Source: Mycolicibacterium malmesburyense
Lineage (GTDB): Bacteria; Actinomycetota; Actinomycetes; Mycobacteriales; Mycobacteriaceae
Direction: 5' to 3'
DNA length: 20,987 nucleotides
Assembly: GCF_001050015.1 (NCBI RefSeq)
Contig: NZ_CVTB01000299.1
Location: 1 to 20,987, forward strand
Below, piece after piece: positions 8,057 through 16,975 of this stretch. Every line of letters begins with the position of its first letter. Position 1 is the stretch's first letter. The notes beneath the pieces were generated by a model that was not told the origin of the DNA, ran no database searches, and saw only the letters and a list, made by a program, of their open reading frames with translations. The position numbers were made by a program, and so were the translations under genes.

Positions 8057-8069
8057 GTACCTGCGGTAC
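8057..8069. repeat. 13-bp palindrome GTACC-TGC-GGTAC
   Basis: Perfect 5-bp arms around a 3-base centre, 48 bp centre to centre from the palindrome at 8008. It could be an operator; no regulator is assigned. Confidence 0.45.
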
Positions 8070-8226
8070 GGAGTCGAGGTCTCAGCCTCGATCAGCCGGG
8101 GCTGGCGTCGGATTTTGGCGCACCCCTGCAAAATGTTTCACGAGGGAAAGGATCGGCTCGATCAAGTGGCCAGAATATGCACGCTGACGTGCGGATACCC
8201 GCTCGGGGGAGGCTCGGCTGACCAAC

Positions 8227-8262
8227 ATGCCCCGGTGCCGAAGCGGTGCCGATGCCCCGGTG
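8227..8262 (+). repeat. Nested direct repeats upstream of mmpS4
   Basis: ATGCCCCGGTG occurs at 8227-8237 and 8252-8262. CGGTGCCGA occurs at 8233-8241 and 8244-8252, and its core CGGTGCCG again at 8326-8333. The 11-bp spacing of the inner pair is about one helical turn, as expected for direct-repeat operator half-sites. Regulatory meaning is inferred. Confidence 0.45.
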
Positions 8263-8380
8263 ATGACACGCCAGGATCTTGCATTACGATCCCGTATCAC
8301 GTTAAGAACGGATCGCTGCGAACGTCGGTGCCGTGGTTTACTCGTCAGGATCGGGTTGCGCTCCCGAGGCACCGCAGTGT

Positions 8381-8406
8381 TTGCGGTAGTGCGTTCGGAT
8401 TAGTCT
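8381..8406 (+). promoter_or_regulatory. Possible mmpS4 promoter
   Basis: TAGTCT (8401-8406) fits the mycobacterial TANNNT -10 consensus, and TTGCGG (8381-8386) is a weak -35 candidate. The 14-base spacer is shorter than usual. This would leave a leader of about 105 bases before mmpS4. Weak evidence. Confidence 0.25.
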
Positions 8407-8504
8407 GGGACGCTCACCGCCCGCTAGGTGCAGCCTGCCGGTCGAGGCCGACACGCTGTTGCTACCTTCGAACGGCTGCCACGGCGCCGAGGTTGGGAAC
8501 GGAT

Positions 8505-8512
8505 GGAGGGGA
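8505..8512 (+). promoter_or_regulatory. Ribosome binding site of mmpS4 (GGAGGGGA)
   Basis: A strong Shine-Dalgarno sequence 6 bases upstream of ATT 8519-8521. It is about 18 bases from the TTG at 8531, which is too far, so it decides the start in favour of the ATT codon. Confidence 0.65.
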
Positions 8513-8518
8513 ACGCCG

Positions 8519-8959
8519 ATTTTCAGGGTCTTGAAGCGGCTGTGGATTCCGCTGCTCGTGTTAGTCGTGATGGTTGCTGGCGGTTTTACTGTGTCGCGAT
8601 TGCACGGCATATTCGGCTCCGAGCAACGTCCTTCGTATGCCGACACCGACACTCAGGTGGCGGAGAAGCAGAATTTCGATCCGAAGTATCTGGTCTACGA
8701 GGTCTTCGGCCCGCCCGGAACGGTCGCTGACATCAGCTATTTCGATGTGGATGCCGAACCGCAATTTGTCAAGGGCGCGAGCCTCCCGTGGTCGTCCAAG
8801 TTCGAGATCACTGAAGCGGCCGGCATCGGAAATCTCATGGCGCAGGCAAGCAACAGCAACTCTATCGGCTGCCGCATCATCGTTGACGGCGAAGTGAAGT
8901 CGGAGAAGATCCGTGAGGGCGTGAGTGCCTTTACCTATTGCATGTTGAAGGCAGCATGA
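8519..8959 (+). CDS. mmpS4: MmpS4, MmpL accessory membrane protein
   Basis: 146 residues if translation starts at ATT 8519, read as [13 protein letters not shown]. One membrane helix at about 8-27 ([21 protein letters not shown]) is followed by a periplasmic beta-sandwich typical of MmpS proteins: [31 protein letters not shown], then two cysteines, Cys118 and Cys141, that are conserved in the family and probably form a disulfide. MmpS proteins assist MmpL transporters; in M. smegmatis MmpS4 promotes glycopeptidolipid assembly and export. The ATT is preceded by GGAGGGGA at ideal spacing and gives the usual family N-terminus. Alternatives are TTG 8531 (142 residues, poor spacing) or TTG 8459 (a 20-residue atypical extension). 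It overlaps mmpL4a by ATGA. Confidence 0.9.
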   Translation: MFRVLKRLWIPLLVLVVMVAGGFTVSRLHGIFGSEQRPSYADTDTQVAEKQNFDPKYLVYEVFGPPGTVADISYFDVDAEPQFVKGASLPWSSKFEITEAAGIGNLMAQASNSNSIGCRIIVDGEVKSEKIREGVSAFTYCMLKAA

Positions 8960-11835
8960 GCGCTCACGACGTCCGTAAGAGGACGCCCTTCATCGCTCGA
9001 TGGATCCGCCGATTGGCATTGCCGATCATCCTCGGGTGGGTTGCTATCGCGATTGTTCTGAATACTGCGGTGCCGCAGCTGGAACAGGTGGAGAGAGAGC
9101 GAGCCGTATCTCAAACCCCCGTCGATGCCCCCTCAATCCAGGCCCAAGAGCGTATGGGTGCGATCTTCGGTGAATCCACTTCGGATGCGCTGGCAATGAT
9201 CGTCTTAGAAGGTCAAGACCCGCTCGGCGACGATGCACACGCGTACTACGCCGAATTAATTCGTCGACTAGAGTCCGACACGGAGCATGTCAGATTTATA
9301 CGGGATTTTTGGGGCGATCCCCTCACTGCTGCCGCCGCGGAAAGTGCCGACGGGAAGGCCGTCTACGTTCAGCTGACGCTTAACGGAAACGTCGGTGAAG
9401 CATCGGCGAACGACTCCGTCGAAGCTGTCCGCGACATCGTCAACCGCACGCCGCCACCCCCAGGGGTGAAGGCATACCTCACGGGACCTGCTCCGTTCAT
9501 TGCGGAAATGGGTGAATCCGGCAACGAGACCGTCACCCTGATCACGATGGTGAGCCTCGCCGTGATCGTGGTTATGCTGCTCCTATTTTTCCGTTCCATT
9601 GCCACAGTAATAGTCCTGATGATAACGGTCGGGCTCCAATTGCAGGTGGCGAGAGGTTTCGTCGCATTTCTGGGGGATATCGGCGCATTTGGACTGTCGA
9701 CGTTCGTCGTCAACCTATTGGTTGCCCTTCTGATCGCCGCCGGTACGGATTATGGAATCTTCTTCTTCGGCCGTTATCACGAGGCCTTAGAGGCGGGCGA
9801 GGATCAAGAAACTGCCTTTTATTCCACGTTTCGCGGCACCGCTAAGGTCGTCTTGGGTTCCGGCCTAACCATTGCCGGCGCACTTCTCTGCCTGAGTTTC
9901 ACGCGGCTGCCCTCGTTCAACGTCCTTGGCATACCCTCCGCGATCGGCGTGGTCACTGCGGTCTTAGTGGCCATCACGCTCGTTCCGGCCATCATCGCGC
10001 TGGGCGGGCGTTTCAAGTGGTTCGAGCCCAAGCGCAAGATCAAGGTTCCACACTGGCGCCGTGTGGGCACGGCGATCGTCCGATGGCCGGTGCCTATTCT
10101 TGCCGCGTCGCTCGCGGTCGCGATGGTCGGCTTACTGGCGCTGCCGGGGTATCAAGCCAGTTACAACGATCAAGAGTCACTCCCCAAAGACATACCCGCG
10201 GCCCTGGGTTTACAGGCGGCGCAGCGACATTTTCCTGCGTCGCAGATGGCCGCGCCCGATGTGCTGTTGATCGAGTCCGATCACGATCTACGCAATCCAA
10301 CGGATTTCTTGATCTTGAACAAGTTGGAGAAGGGCGTCCTCGCCGTGCCAGGCGTTGCCACAGTTCAAGGGCCGACGCGGCCGGCGGGAACTCCGCTCCA
10401 ACACACCTCCATTCCTTACATGATCAGCATGGGGCAGGCCAGTCAAATGCAAATGCTGCCGTTCCAGCGAGCTCGCATGGATGACATGCTCGGACAAGCT
10501 GAGGAAATGGAAAAGACGATAGTGCTCATGAATCGCATGTACGGCTTGATGCAAGAGCTGGCGGCGACAACTCACCGAATGGTTGAGAAAACGCATGAGC
10601 TCGAAGAAACCACGTACGAGTTGCGGGATCAAATAGCGAACTTCGATGACTTTTTCCGCCCGATTCGAAATTATTTCTACTGGGAACCGCACTGCTTCAA
10701 TATTCCCATCTGTTGGTCGTTGCGTTCCGTCTTCGACGCACTCGACGGCATCGATAGCATTAGCGTTCAAATGGACGATCTCATGAAAGATCTTGATGCG
10801 CTCGACCTGTTACTGCCGCAGATGATCGCCCAGTTCCCGCCGATGATCCAGACAATGGAAAGTACCCGGACAATGATGCTGACGATGCACAGCACCATGT
10901 CGGGAATGCTCGGAACGATGGATGAAAACAGCAACAATGCCACCGCAATGGGCAAAGCGTTTGATGCGGCTCAAAATGACGATTCTTTCTATATCCCCGA
11001 GGAGATTTTCCGGAACGAAGATTTCAAGCGGGTTATGGATGTGTTCCTGTCACCTGATGGCAAGGCGGCACGCCTTCTGATATCGCAACGGGGCGAACCC
11101 GCATCTCCGGAGACCATGGCCCTCGTCGAGCCCATACGTACAGCGGCCGAGGAAGCGCTCAAGGGAACTCCCTTGGAAAATGCCAAGGTGTCCCTCACTG
11201 GTAGCGCCGCGATGGTGAAAGACATCGTCGACGGTTCGACTTATGACCTGTTGATCGCGGCGATCTCGGCAATGTGCCTCATCTTCACCATCATGCTGAT
11301 CATGACGCGAAGCCTGTTCGCCGCGTTGGTCATCGTGGGCACGGTGGCACTTTCATTGGGCGCGGCCTTCGGGCTCTCGGTGCTTGTTTGGCAACATATT
11401 CTCGGCATCCAAATCCACTGGGCTGTTCTGGTCATGGCTGTCATCTGTCTCCTCGCAGTTGGTTCCGACTACAACCTTCTGTTGGTGTCCCGGATGAAAG
11501 AGGAGGTAAGGGCCGGAATCAATACGGGCATCATCCGTGCAATGGCTGGTACCGGACGCGTGGTGACGGCCGCCGGTCTGGTGTTCAGTTTCACCATGCT
11601 CTCGATGGTCGTCAGTGACCTACGAACCGTGGGTCAACTGGGATCGACGATTGGGCTGGGTCTGTTGTTCGACACTCTGGTGGTGCGTGCTTTCATGACG
11701 CCCTCGATCGCCGCCCTTCTGGGACGGTGGTTCTGGTGGCCACAATTAGTGCGTCCTCGCCCTGCTAGTTCGATGTTACGGCCCACAGGTCCCCGTCCAT
11801 TGGTCCGTTCTCTCTTGCTGAACCCCGAGCGCTAA
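8956..11835 (+). CDS. mmpL4a: MmpL4a, RND-family lipid transporter
   Basis: 959 residues. The MmpL topology is clear: TM1 (about 20-40), a first periplasmic domain, a TM2-6 block (about 190-360), a large second periplasmic domain, and a TM7-12 block (about 760-930). Proton-relay Asp-Tyr pairs are at Asp265-Tyr266 ([17 protein letters not shown]) and Asp838-Tyr839 ([16 protein letters not shown]). The second periplasmic domain contains a Met-rich coiled-coil hairpin (about 496-665) with two cysteines, Cys580 and Cys586 ([10 protein letters not shown]), as in MmpL4/MmpL5. It uses the proton gradient to move lipopeptide precursors across the inner membrane. The ATG overlaps the mmpS4 stop (ATGA) with GAAGG upstream. 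TTA codons such as that near 9204 contrast with the GC-rich left part of the window. Confidence 0.95.
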   Translation: MSAHDVRKRTPFIARWIRRLALPIILGWVAIAIVLNTAVPQLEQVERERAVSQTPVDAPSIQAQERMGAIFGESTSDALAMIVLEGQDPLGDDAHAYYAELIRRLESDTEHVRFIRDFWGDPLTAAAAESADGKAVYVQLTLNGNVGEASANDSVEAVRDIVNRTPPPPGVKAYLTGPAPFIAEMGESGNETVTLITMVSLAVIVVMLLLFFRSIATVIVLMITVGLQLQVARGFVAFLGDIGAFGLSTFVVNLLVALLIAAGTDYGIFFFGRYHEALEAGEDQETAFYSTFRGTAKVVLGSGLTIAGALLCLSFTRLPSFNVLGIPSAIGVVTAVLVAITLVPAIIALGGRFKWFEPKRKIKVPHWRRVGTAIVRWPVPILAASLAVAMVGLLALPGYQASYNDQESLPKDIPAALGLQAAQRHFPASQMAAPDVLLIESDHDLRNPTDFLILNKLEKGVLAVPGVATVQGPTRPAGTPLQHTSIPYMISMGQASQMQMLPFQRARMDDMLGQAEEMEKTIVLMNRMYGLMQELAATTHRMVEKTHELEETTYELRDQIANFDDFFRPIRNYFYWEPHCFNIPICWSLRSVFDALDGIDSISVQMDDLMKDLDALDLLLPQMIAQFPPMIQTMESTRTMMLTMHSTMSGMLGTMDENSNNATAMGKAFDAAQNDDSFYIPEEIFRNEDFKRVMDVFLSPDGKAARLLISQRGEPASPETMALVEPIRTAAEEALKGTPLENAKVSLTGSAAMVKDIVDGSTYDLLIAAISAMCLIFTIMLIMTRSLFAALVIVGTVALSLGAAFGLSVLVWQHILGIQIHWAVLVMAVICLLAVGSDYNLLLVSRMKEEVRAGINTGIIRAMAGTGRVVTAAGLVFSFTMLSMVVSDLRTVGQLGSTIGLGLLFDTLVVRAFMTPSIAALLGRWFWWPQLVRPRPASSMLRPTGPRPLVRSLLLNPER

Positions 11836-11838
11836 TTC

Positions 11839-11934
11839 GTGAAAGACCTTGCCGTGCAGATCAATGGCGTCAGCGCTCGATACCCCACCAGCAAGGGTGA
11901 TCGACCGTATTCATGCCCGCGTAGGACGCCATGA
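11839..11934 (+). CDS. Possible small ORF bridging mmpL4a and mmpL4b
   Basis: A GTG-initiated frame of 31 codons ([20 protein letters not shown] and so on) starts 3 bases after the mmpL4a stop. It ends in a TGA that overlaps the mmpL4b ATG (ATGA). There is no good Shine-Dalgarno site and no recognised family. It may be chance, or a coupling ORF that carries ribosomes across the 95-bp gap to mmpL4b. Low confidence that it is translated. Confidence 0.2.
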   Translation: MKDLAVQINGVSARYPTSKGDRPYSCPRRTP

Positions 11935-14807
11935 GCGACCACCGGCTCAACCAGCGCCCAGGGTTCGTTATGCGAACAATCCACCGGCTCTCGTTGTTGA
12001 TCATCGTCGGCTGGATAGCGATCGCCGCCGTAACTTTCTTCGCGCTTCCCTCGCTGGAACAGGTGGGCAGGGATCAGTCGGTATCTCAGGTGCCGGCGGA
12101 CGCTCCGTCGTTGCAGTCGATGAAGCGTATGGGGGAGGTCTTCGAGGAGTCGGAGTCCGACAGCTTTGCGATGATCGTTTTGGAGGGTGAACAACCGCTC
12201 GGTCTCGACGCACACACGTATTACGACGAGTTGGTTCGCCAACTGAGAGCCGACGTCGACCACGTTCACCACGTGCAGGATTTCTGGGGAGATCCGCTGA
12301 CGGCTCCTGGCGCGGAGAGTGCTGACGGTAAAGCGGCGTATGTCCAAGTAAACCTGGTCGGGGACCAGGGAGAAGCGAAAGCGAATCGGTCCGTCGAGGC
12401 AGTCCGCGACATTGTTGAGCGAACGCCCCCGCCGCCAGGGGTCAAGGCGTACGTCACGGGTCCGGCGCCGTTAGTCACCGACATGAACAGTGCCGGTGAC
12501 GATTCCATCCTCAAGATCACCATAGTCACCATTGCCGTGATCTTGATCATGTTGCTGTTCGTCTACCGCTCCATTGTCACCGTGATCGGCGTGGCGATTA
12601 TGGTGGGCGTCCAAGTGCAGGTAGCCCGAGGACTCGTAGCATTCCTCGGCGATCACCAAGTTTTCGAACTCTCGATCTTCGCCGTCAATCTGCTGGTTTC
12701 GTTGGGGATTGCCGCCGGAACAGACTACGCAATTTTCTTCTTTGGTCGCTATCACGAGGCCCGTCAGTCCGGTGAAGACGCGGAGCAAGCTTTCTATACC
12801 ACCTTCCGCAGCGTGGCCAAAGTTGTCTTGGCGTCTGGTACCACCATCGCGGCTGCGATCTTTTGTCTCAGCTTTGCCAGGCTCCCATACTTCCAGACCA
12901 TTGGTATCCCGGGCGCCCTCGGCATGATCGTTGTCGTGGCGGTTGCCGTCACGCTCATTCCGGCGAGTATCGCCGCCGGGAGTCGGATCGGGTTGTTTGA
13001 ACCCAGAAGGAAGGTTGCGGTCCGACGATGGCGGCGTCTCGGTACCGCGATTGTTAGATGGCCGGCGCCAATCCTCGCAGCGGCTAGCGTAATCGCACTC
13101 GTCGGCCTGTTGGCTCTACCCGCTTATGAATCCAGCTACAACGATCGGCAGTACATGCCGCAGGACATCCCGGCTAACGTGGGATTCGCGGCAGCCGAGC
13201 GGCATTTTCCACAAGCACGCGTGATGCCGGATATCGTCTGGATAGAAGCCGACCATGACATGCGCAACCCTTCAGATTTTCTGGCCTTGCACAAACTGGC
13301 CAAGAAAGTGTTCGCCGTACCTGGTATTTCGAGAGTTCAGGGCATAACGCGGCCGGAGGGAACCCCTCTCGAACGTACTTCCGTCCCATTTATGATCAGC
13401 CTGCAATCCGCCGGCATGGTGCAGATGCTGCCTTTCATGCAGAAAAGCATGGATCTCATGATGCAACAGGCCGACTCAATGGCCGAGATGGAAGTGCAGA
13501 TGCAACGCATGTACGAATTGATGAAACGAACCAATGAGCTAACGCGCAGTATGTCCGGTAAAATGCACGGGCTAGAAGACAGCGTTAATGATGTGCGAGA
13601 CAGAATCGCTGATTTTGATGACTTCTGGAGGCCCATCCGCAATTACTTGTATTGGGAGCCGCACTGTTTCAATATACCCTTATGCATTTCTATTCGGTCC
13701 ATCTTCGAAACAATGGATGGAACCGATAAGATCACCGCCCAGCTGGCCATTCTTGTCGAACTCCTCGACAAAGTGAATGAACTCATGCCGCAGATGATCG
13801 CAGATTTTCCGCAGATGATCGCGACCATAGGCACGATGCGCACCTCGATGCTCACCATGCACAGCACCATGTCGGGGGTGCTCGCGCAGATGGAAGAGGG
13901 ATCGGCGAATGCTACCGCCATAGGTAGGGTATTCGACGCTGCTCACAACGACGACTCGTTTTACCTCCCGCCTGAAGTCTTCGAGAACGAAGACTTCCAG
14001 CGCGCCATGAGCTTGTTCTTTTCGCCAGACGGCAAAGCCATGCGCTTGATCGTCTCGCATCGGGATGATCCTGGGTCGCCGCAATCTTTGGCGCGGGTAG
14101 ATGCGATCAAGACCGCGGCTGAAGAAGCGCTCAAAGTAGGCCCGCTGCAAAATGCAAAGATCCATGTGGCAGGCACTGCTGCGACGTACAAGGATATGCG
14201 AGACGGCTCTACGTACGACCTTTTGATCGCGGGCGTTGCGGCCCTCTGCCTTGTCTTCATCATCATGCTCATTATCACGCGCAGTTTCATCGCAGCGCTG
14301 GTTATCGTTGGCACTGTGGCGTTGTCATTAGGCGCGGCATTCGGTCTATCAGTCCTCATTTGGCAACATATTTTGGGCATTCATTTGCACTGGCTCGTAC
14401 TCGCGATGTCTGTAATCATCCTGCTAGGGGTAGGGTCCGACTACAATCTCCTGTTGGTATCCCGGATGAAAGAGGAAATAGGCGCCGGGTTGAATACGGG
14501 CATCATCCGGGCAATGGGGGGGACCGGTAAAGTCGTGACGGCCGCTGGTCTGGTCTTTGCGTTCACCATGCTGTCCATGGTGGTTAGCGACCTGCGGATT
14601 ATTGGTCAAGTCGGTTCCACGATCGGCTTGGGATTGTTATTCGACACGCTAGTAGTACGCGCATTCCTGACGCCTTCGATCGCGGCGCTGTTGGGTCGAT
14701 GGTTCTGGTGGCCGCAAATAGTGCGTCCCCGCCCCGCCAGCGGATTGCTTCGTTCTTCGGGGCCTCGTCCGTTGGTACGGTCCACGCTGCTGCAGGGGGA
14801 TCGCTGA
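11931..14807 (+). CDS. mmpL4b: MmpL4b, RND-family lipid transporter
   Basis: 958 residues and a close paralogue of the gene before it, with long shared stretches throughout. Asp-Tyr pairs are at Asp265-Tyr266 ([17 protein letters not shown]) and Asp837-Tyr838 ([16 protein letters not shown]). The Met-rich periplasmic coiled coil has Cys579 and Cys585 ([10 protein letters not shown]). The two proteins share almost the same C-terminus, with RPRPAS and GPRPLVRS. In M. smegmatis and M. abscessus both MmpL4a and MmpL4b are needed for glycopeptidolipid export and are not interchangeable. The ATG at 11931 has AGGA 6 bases upstream. It is 95 bp after mmpL4a and probably in the same transcript. In those species sugar and glycosyltransferase genes follow; here mbtH does. 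Confidence 0.95.
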   Translation: MSDHRLNQRPGFVMRTIHRLSLLIIVGWIAIAAVTFFALPSLEQVGRDQSVSQVPADAPSLQSMKRMGEVFEESESDSFAMIVLEGEQPLGLDAHTYYDELVRQLRADVDHVHHVQDFWGDPLTAPGAESADGKAAYVQVNLVGDQGEAKANRSVEAVRDIVERTPPPPGVKAYVTGPAPLVTDMNSAGDDSILKITIVTIAVILIMLLFVYRSIVTVIGVAIMVGVQVQVARGLVAFLGDHQVFELSIFAVNLLVSLGIAAGTDYAIFFFGRYHEARQSGEDAEQAFYTTFRSVAKVVLASGTTIAAAIFCLSFARLPYFQTIGIPGALGMIVVVAVAVTLIPASIAAGSRIGLFEPRRKVAVRRWRRLGTAIVRWPAPILAAASVIALVGLLALPAYESSYNDRQYMPQDIPANVGFAAAERHFPQARVMPDIVWIEADHDMRNPSDFLALHKLAKKVFAVPGISRVQGITRPEGTPLERTSVPFMISLQSAGMVQMLPFMQKSMDLMMQQADSMAEMEVQMQRMYELMKRTNELTRSMSGKMHGLEDSVNDVRDRIADFDDFWRPIRNYLYWEPHCFNIPLCISIRSIFETMDGTDKITAQLAILVELLDKVNELMPQMIADFPQMIATIGTMRTSMLTMHSTMSGVLAQMEEGSANATAIGRVFDAAHNDDSFYLPPEVFENEDFQRAMSLFFSPDGKAMRLIVSHRDDPGSPQSLARVDAIKTAAEEALKVGPLQNAKIHVAGTAATYKDMRDGSTYDLLIAGVAALCLVFIIMLIITRSFIAALVIVGTVALSLGAAFGLSVLIWQHILGIHLHWLVLAMSVIILLGVGSDYNLLLVSRMKEEIGAGLNTGIIRAMGGTGKVVTAAGLVFAFTMLSMVVSDLRIIGQVGSTIGLGLLFDTLVVRAFLTPSIAALLGRWFWWPQIVRPRPASGLLRSSGPRPLVRSTLLQGDR

Positions 14808-14935
14808 GCTCGACTCGACGCTGAGCCGTTTGCGGGAGAAGATCCGCGGATGATCCAGCCAGACCTCAACCGGCTGAGTTGACGTCGGCTACGGGCCTCA
14901 GCTCTACGATCACGAAGTTCGCATAAGTCTCCGCG

Positions 14936-14956
14936 CCGGAGTACATCTTGCTCCGG
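14936..14956 (+). other. Small stem-loop downstream of mmpL4b
   Basis: CCGGAG (14936-14941) and CTCCGG (14951-14956) form a perfect 6-bp stem with a 9-base loop. There is no U tract after it, so it is at best a weak terminator or processing site in the 280-bp gap before mbtH copy 1. Nothing else is recognisable in 14808-15010. Confidence 0.3.
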
Positions 14957-15061
14957 GGCAACACATGTGCGGTCTCATCGCCATGCGACGGGACATGGTC
15001 TGGCGGAACGCGTCGCTGAGGACCTCATCTATCGTTGGAAGGTCTACGGTGGCGACGAACC

Positions 15062-15079
15062 ATGTCGATGAGACTGTGA
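15062..15079 (+). CDS. Possible leader ORF (MSMRL) before mbtH copy 1
   Basis: ATG TCG ATG AGA CTG TGA; the stop overlaps the AGGAG ribosome binding site of mbtH (15079-15083). The same five-codon ORF is intact at 17062-17079. It could be chance or a short translational coupler. It has no good Shine-Dalgarno site of its own. Confidence 0.15.
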   Translation: MSMRL

Positions 15080-15087
15080 GGAGCAGG

Positions 15088-15312
15088 GTGAGCATCAATC
15101 CGTTCGATGATGACAATGGCACCTTTGTCGTTCTGGTTAACGATGAGGAGCAACACAGCCTTTGGCCGACGTTTGCCGATGTTCCCGCCGGTTGGCGGGT
15201 GGTTTATGGCGAAGCGGATCGTGCTGCCTGCCTTGAGTACATCGAAGAAAACTGGCCTGATATACGGCCGAAGAGTCTGCGTGACCGGTTGGCAAAAGAT
15301 AGCGGGCAATAG
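15088..15312 (+). CDS. mbtH: MbtH-like protein, copy 1 (orphan)
   Basis: 74 residues from the GTG at 15088. It has the full MbtH signature: Asn18, Glu20/21, Gln22, Ser24, Trp26-Pro27 ([10 protein letters not shown]), Pro33-Ala-Gly-Trp36, and Trp56-Pro-Asp-Ile-Arg60-Pro61. MbtH proteins bind NRPS adenylation domains and activate them. The sequence differs from copy 2 only at residue 72 (Ser instead of Arg); the other three base changes are silent. The GTG was chosen because it follows AGGAG (15079-15083) and gives the family N-terminus. The frame is open further upstream, but substitutions concentrate there. No NRPS follows it, only a vestige, so it may be redundant or act in trans. Confidence 0.92.
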   Translation: MSINPFDDDNGTFVVLVNDEEQHSLWPTFADVPAGWRVVYGEADRAACLEYIEENWPDIRPKSLRDRLAKDSGQ

Positions 15313-15365
15313 TAGGGATCTCAGGGTAGGGAAATCTCCCCCACGGTTCGGGACACGCTGCTTGG

Positions 15366-15411
15366 TGACCGATCGCTGCTAGTGACCTCGAGGCGGGGGC
15401 CAGGGTAGGAC
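15366..15411 (+). pseudogene. Vestige of an NRPS 5' end after mbtH copy 1
   Basis: Bases 15366-15387 match 17370-17391, the start of the intact NRPS, at 19 of 22 positions, all three changes being transitions. The frame here reads LLGDRSLLVT, compared with the NRPS N-terminus [11 protein letters not shown], then runs to a TAG at 15409-15411 after unrelated codons. The position relative to mbtH is conserved (54 and 58 bases after the stop). I read this as the first codons of a lost paralogous NRPS, with a deletion or rearrangement junction near 15388. Confidence 0.6.
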
Positions 15412-15672
15412 AACGATTTGCTTACGCCGCACTATGACGACATAGCTGCTTGGAAACCGCTGCATGTTGATGCCGTCGGCGGTGAAATGCTCCGTGATCT
15501 GGTGATACTCGCCGTCGGCGCCGCGAGCAAGGACGACGGCGCGTTTGCAGATCCAGACACGAAAGCAGAGCGTCGCGGGAGGCACCTTCGTCGGCAACCT
15601 GAGTTGGCCGGCCACGCTGCTTGCCGCGAGCAGATCGCCCGGCACTCCCGGCCCATTCCGGAATTGGTGCAC
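15379..15672 (-). pseudogene. Unrecognised open segment, possibly 3' end of a decayed minus-strand gene
   Basis: An open minus-strand frame. Its latter two thirds have a protein-like composition and GC-rich third positions (TLCFRVWICKRAVVLARGADG, then EYHQITEHFTADGINMQRFP and a basic-hydrophobic end). No ribosome binding site or family is recognised, and the N-terminal part looks less coherent. It may be the tail of the fragmentary gene at 15749-16440. The opposite strand is also open across most of this stretch, so coding is uncertain. Confidence 0.25.
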
Positions 15673-15748
15673 CTCGAGCGTCCTTTGTACGACGTGACAT
15701 CCTGCATCTCAAATGGCTGACGGCGAAAAACTAGCTTCGACTGGAAAC

Positions 15749-16440
15749 TCAGGAGACAACCACTTTCGAACTACTAATCCCGGCCGCACTGCTCACCCTT
15801 GTGGTGCTGTTCGAAGGCAACGAGATCCACTGCCAGCGTTGTGGCCGTGTGTGCGTCACGCGAGCGTACGGCCAGACCGAGATGACAACGGTGTCTGCCA
15901 TTCCCATGTTGTCGTGTGCGAAACTCATCCCCCCGACGATCCGAGGTTCTCTCGATCCTTCGCTCACCGGCGCAACGGTGGTCAACAACCCCCAACTTCT
16001 GCGTGCAGCCAGCATCCGTGTCCATTCGCGGGCGAACCGATCATTCAAGAACGCTCGCTTACGCCGAATGGCCACATCCTCGAATCTCAAAATTCTTGCG
16101 CCACAGTCATTGTCGCTGGCACGAAGAGTATAGACGACGCGGTTCGTCGCCGTCGGCGGTAATCGATGCACTACGGAAGGTGTGAGTCTCGAGCGCAAGG
16201 AGGAACTTGTCGGGCCCATAGGCTAGGTCACCAACGTTGGGGACGCCGTTGTGCTGGTAGGGCGAAGTATCGCCAGAGAATCACTTCCCGTCGCACAAAC
16301 CGATCTTCTTTCAGAGGTATCAGACCGATCTGGTCACTCGGGCCGACTTCCACGCCTCCGGCAGATCGGTCTCCCGTTCGCCACAATCATGTGTGTACCA
16401 CCCGAAGGGTATGGCTTGTTCAATTTTCAAACACGATGGG
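15749..16440 (-). pseudogene. Possible frameshifted minus-strand pseudogene of unknown family
   Basis: Reading the minus strand from 16440, coherent peptide stretches follow one another in alternating frames. They are EQAIPFGWYTHDCGERETDL (16320-16440), IGLIPLKEDRFVRREVILWR (to 16228), YQHNGVPNVGDLAYGPDKFL (to 16107) and RILRFEDVAIRRKRAFLNDR and onward (to 15749). At least three frame changes would be needed. The order and non-overlap suggest one ancestral protein, but I recognise no domain, and the joining is by eye only. It could still be non-coding. Confidence 0.25.
16322..16372. repeat. Inverted repeat with 11-bp perfect arms
   Basis: AGACCGATCTG (16322-16332) and CAGATCGGTCT (16362-16372), separated by 29 bases. 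A related ACCGATCT also occurs at about 16298. No flanking target duplication or U tract is visible. Confidence 0.5.
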
Positions 16441-16516
16441 GCCTCGCCAAAGCGCAACAGCGACAACCCTGCGGTAGGCGAATCTCATCGTCAATAGCAT
16501 CGCCTTAGCCCCTCTC

Positions 16517-16640
16517 GGCCGAACGCCCGAATGCGGTGAAATTAGGCACGCCTTATTTGAAGGGGGATTCCCGGGAAATCGAGCCCGCCCGGGGTTGAGG
16601 GGTTCTTCCGGAGTTCGGCCAGCAACGCCAATGGCCGAAC
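16517..16640 (+). repeat. Three alternating complementary arms (possible alternative hairpins)
   Basis: GGCCGAAC (16517-16524, arm A), GTTCGGCCA (16613-16621, arm B) and TGGCCGAAC (16632-16640, arm C). B and C form a perfect 9-bp stem with a 10-base loop; A and B could form an 8-bp stem instead. Mutually exclusive pairing resembles an attenuator, but there is no U tract and the distance to mbtH copy 2 is about 450 bases. Confidence 0.35.
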
Positions 16641-16967
16641 GGCATTCTCGCACGTTGGGGGCGAGCTGCCACTGTCGTTACGCGAAGACTTGCTAGCTTG
16701 ACTCCGGCAACCGCTGGGCGGCGAGGCAGAATCTTGAGGGCTCGCGGGTGTCCCGCAAACGATTGTCAAATTTGCTGAGCAACGCACAGACTGTCGTCCT
16801 CGAGTTCGCTCGCGGGGTCGGCGAACAGCGCTGATCGCTGCTCACGCAGACTTGTGCCCACTCACCGCTGGGGGCGTGGCACACGATCAACAGTATCTAC
16901 GCAGGTCATAGCGTCGCCACGCCAACCACCGATCCTTGCCAACGGAAATATTTGCTGAGTGCGTCAA

Positions 16968-16975
16968 TATAAATT
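16968..16975 (+). promoter_or_regulatory. Candidate -10 region upstream of mbtH copy 2
   Basis: The AT-rich TATAAATT contains TAAATT, which fits TANNNT; no -35 is obvious. It lies just outside the 302-bp repeat, so copy 1 lacks it. It would give a leader of about 110 bases for mbtH copy 2 and the NRPS. Confidence 0.3.

Larger units (their letters stand above)
7645..8518. other. Long intergenic region between the two-component operon and mmpS4
   Basis: About 870 bp with no convincing gene. Open frames in it (for example plus strand 7905-8534) are rich in Arg, Cys and Ser, lack recognisable motifs and have no ribosome binding site. It separates divergent transcription units, so it should carry the promoters of both. 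It holds a G7/C7 hairpin (7731-7754), two short palindromes (8008-8022 and 8057-8069), nested direct repeats (8227-8262) and a possible mmpS4 promoter (8381-8406). Confidence 0.7.
15011..15312 (+). repeat. 302-bp direct repeat, copy 1 (contains mbtH copy 1)
   Basis: It aligns without gaps to 17011-17312, offset exactly 2000 bp, with 12 differences by my count. Eight of the 12 fall in the 77 bases upstream of the mbtH start and four in the 225-base gene. Before 15011 and after 15312 the similarity stops abruptly, apart from the short NRPS vestige at 15366. Confidence 0.95.

Noticed and set aside
7905..8534. 209-codon plus-strand open frame upstream of mmpS4
   Set aside because: No ribosome binding site or recognisable motif, it is Arg- and Cys-rich, and it overlaps the mmpS4 start region out of frame.
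14965..15090. ATG with MCGLIA, resembling the N-terminus of class II glutamine amidotransferases, in frame with mbtH copy 1
   Set aside because: The resemblance ends after six residues. The frame runs into mbtH, whose conserved start is the GTG at 15088; the segment before 15011 is not shared with copy 2.
16542..16560. Possible IdeR (iron box) operator around TTAGGC-AC-GCCTTA
   Set aside because: Only about 11 of 19 positions fit the IdeR consensus, and it is more than 500 bp from mbtH copy 2; an iron link would rest on the mbtH name alone.
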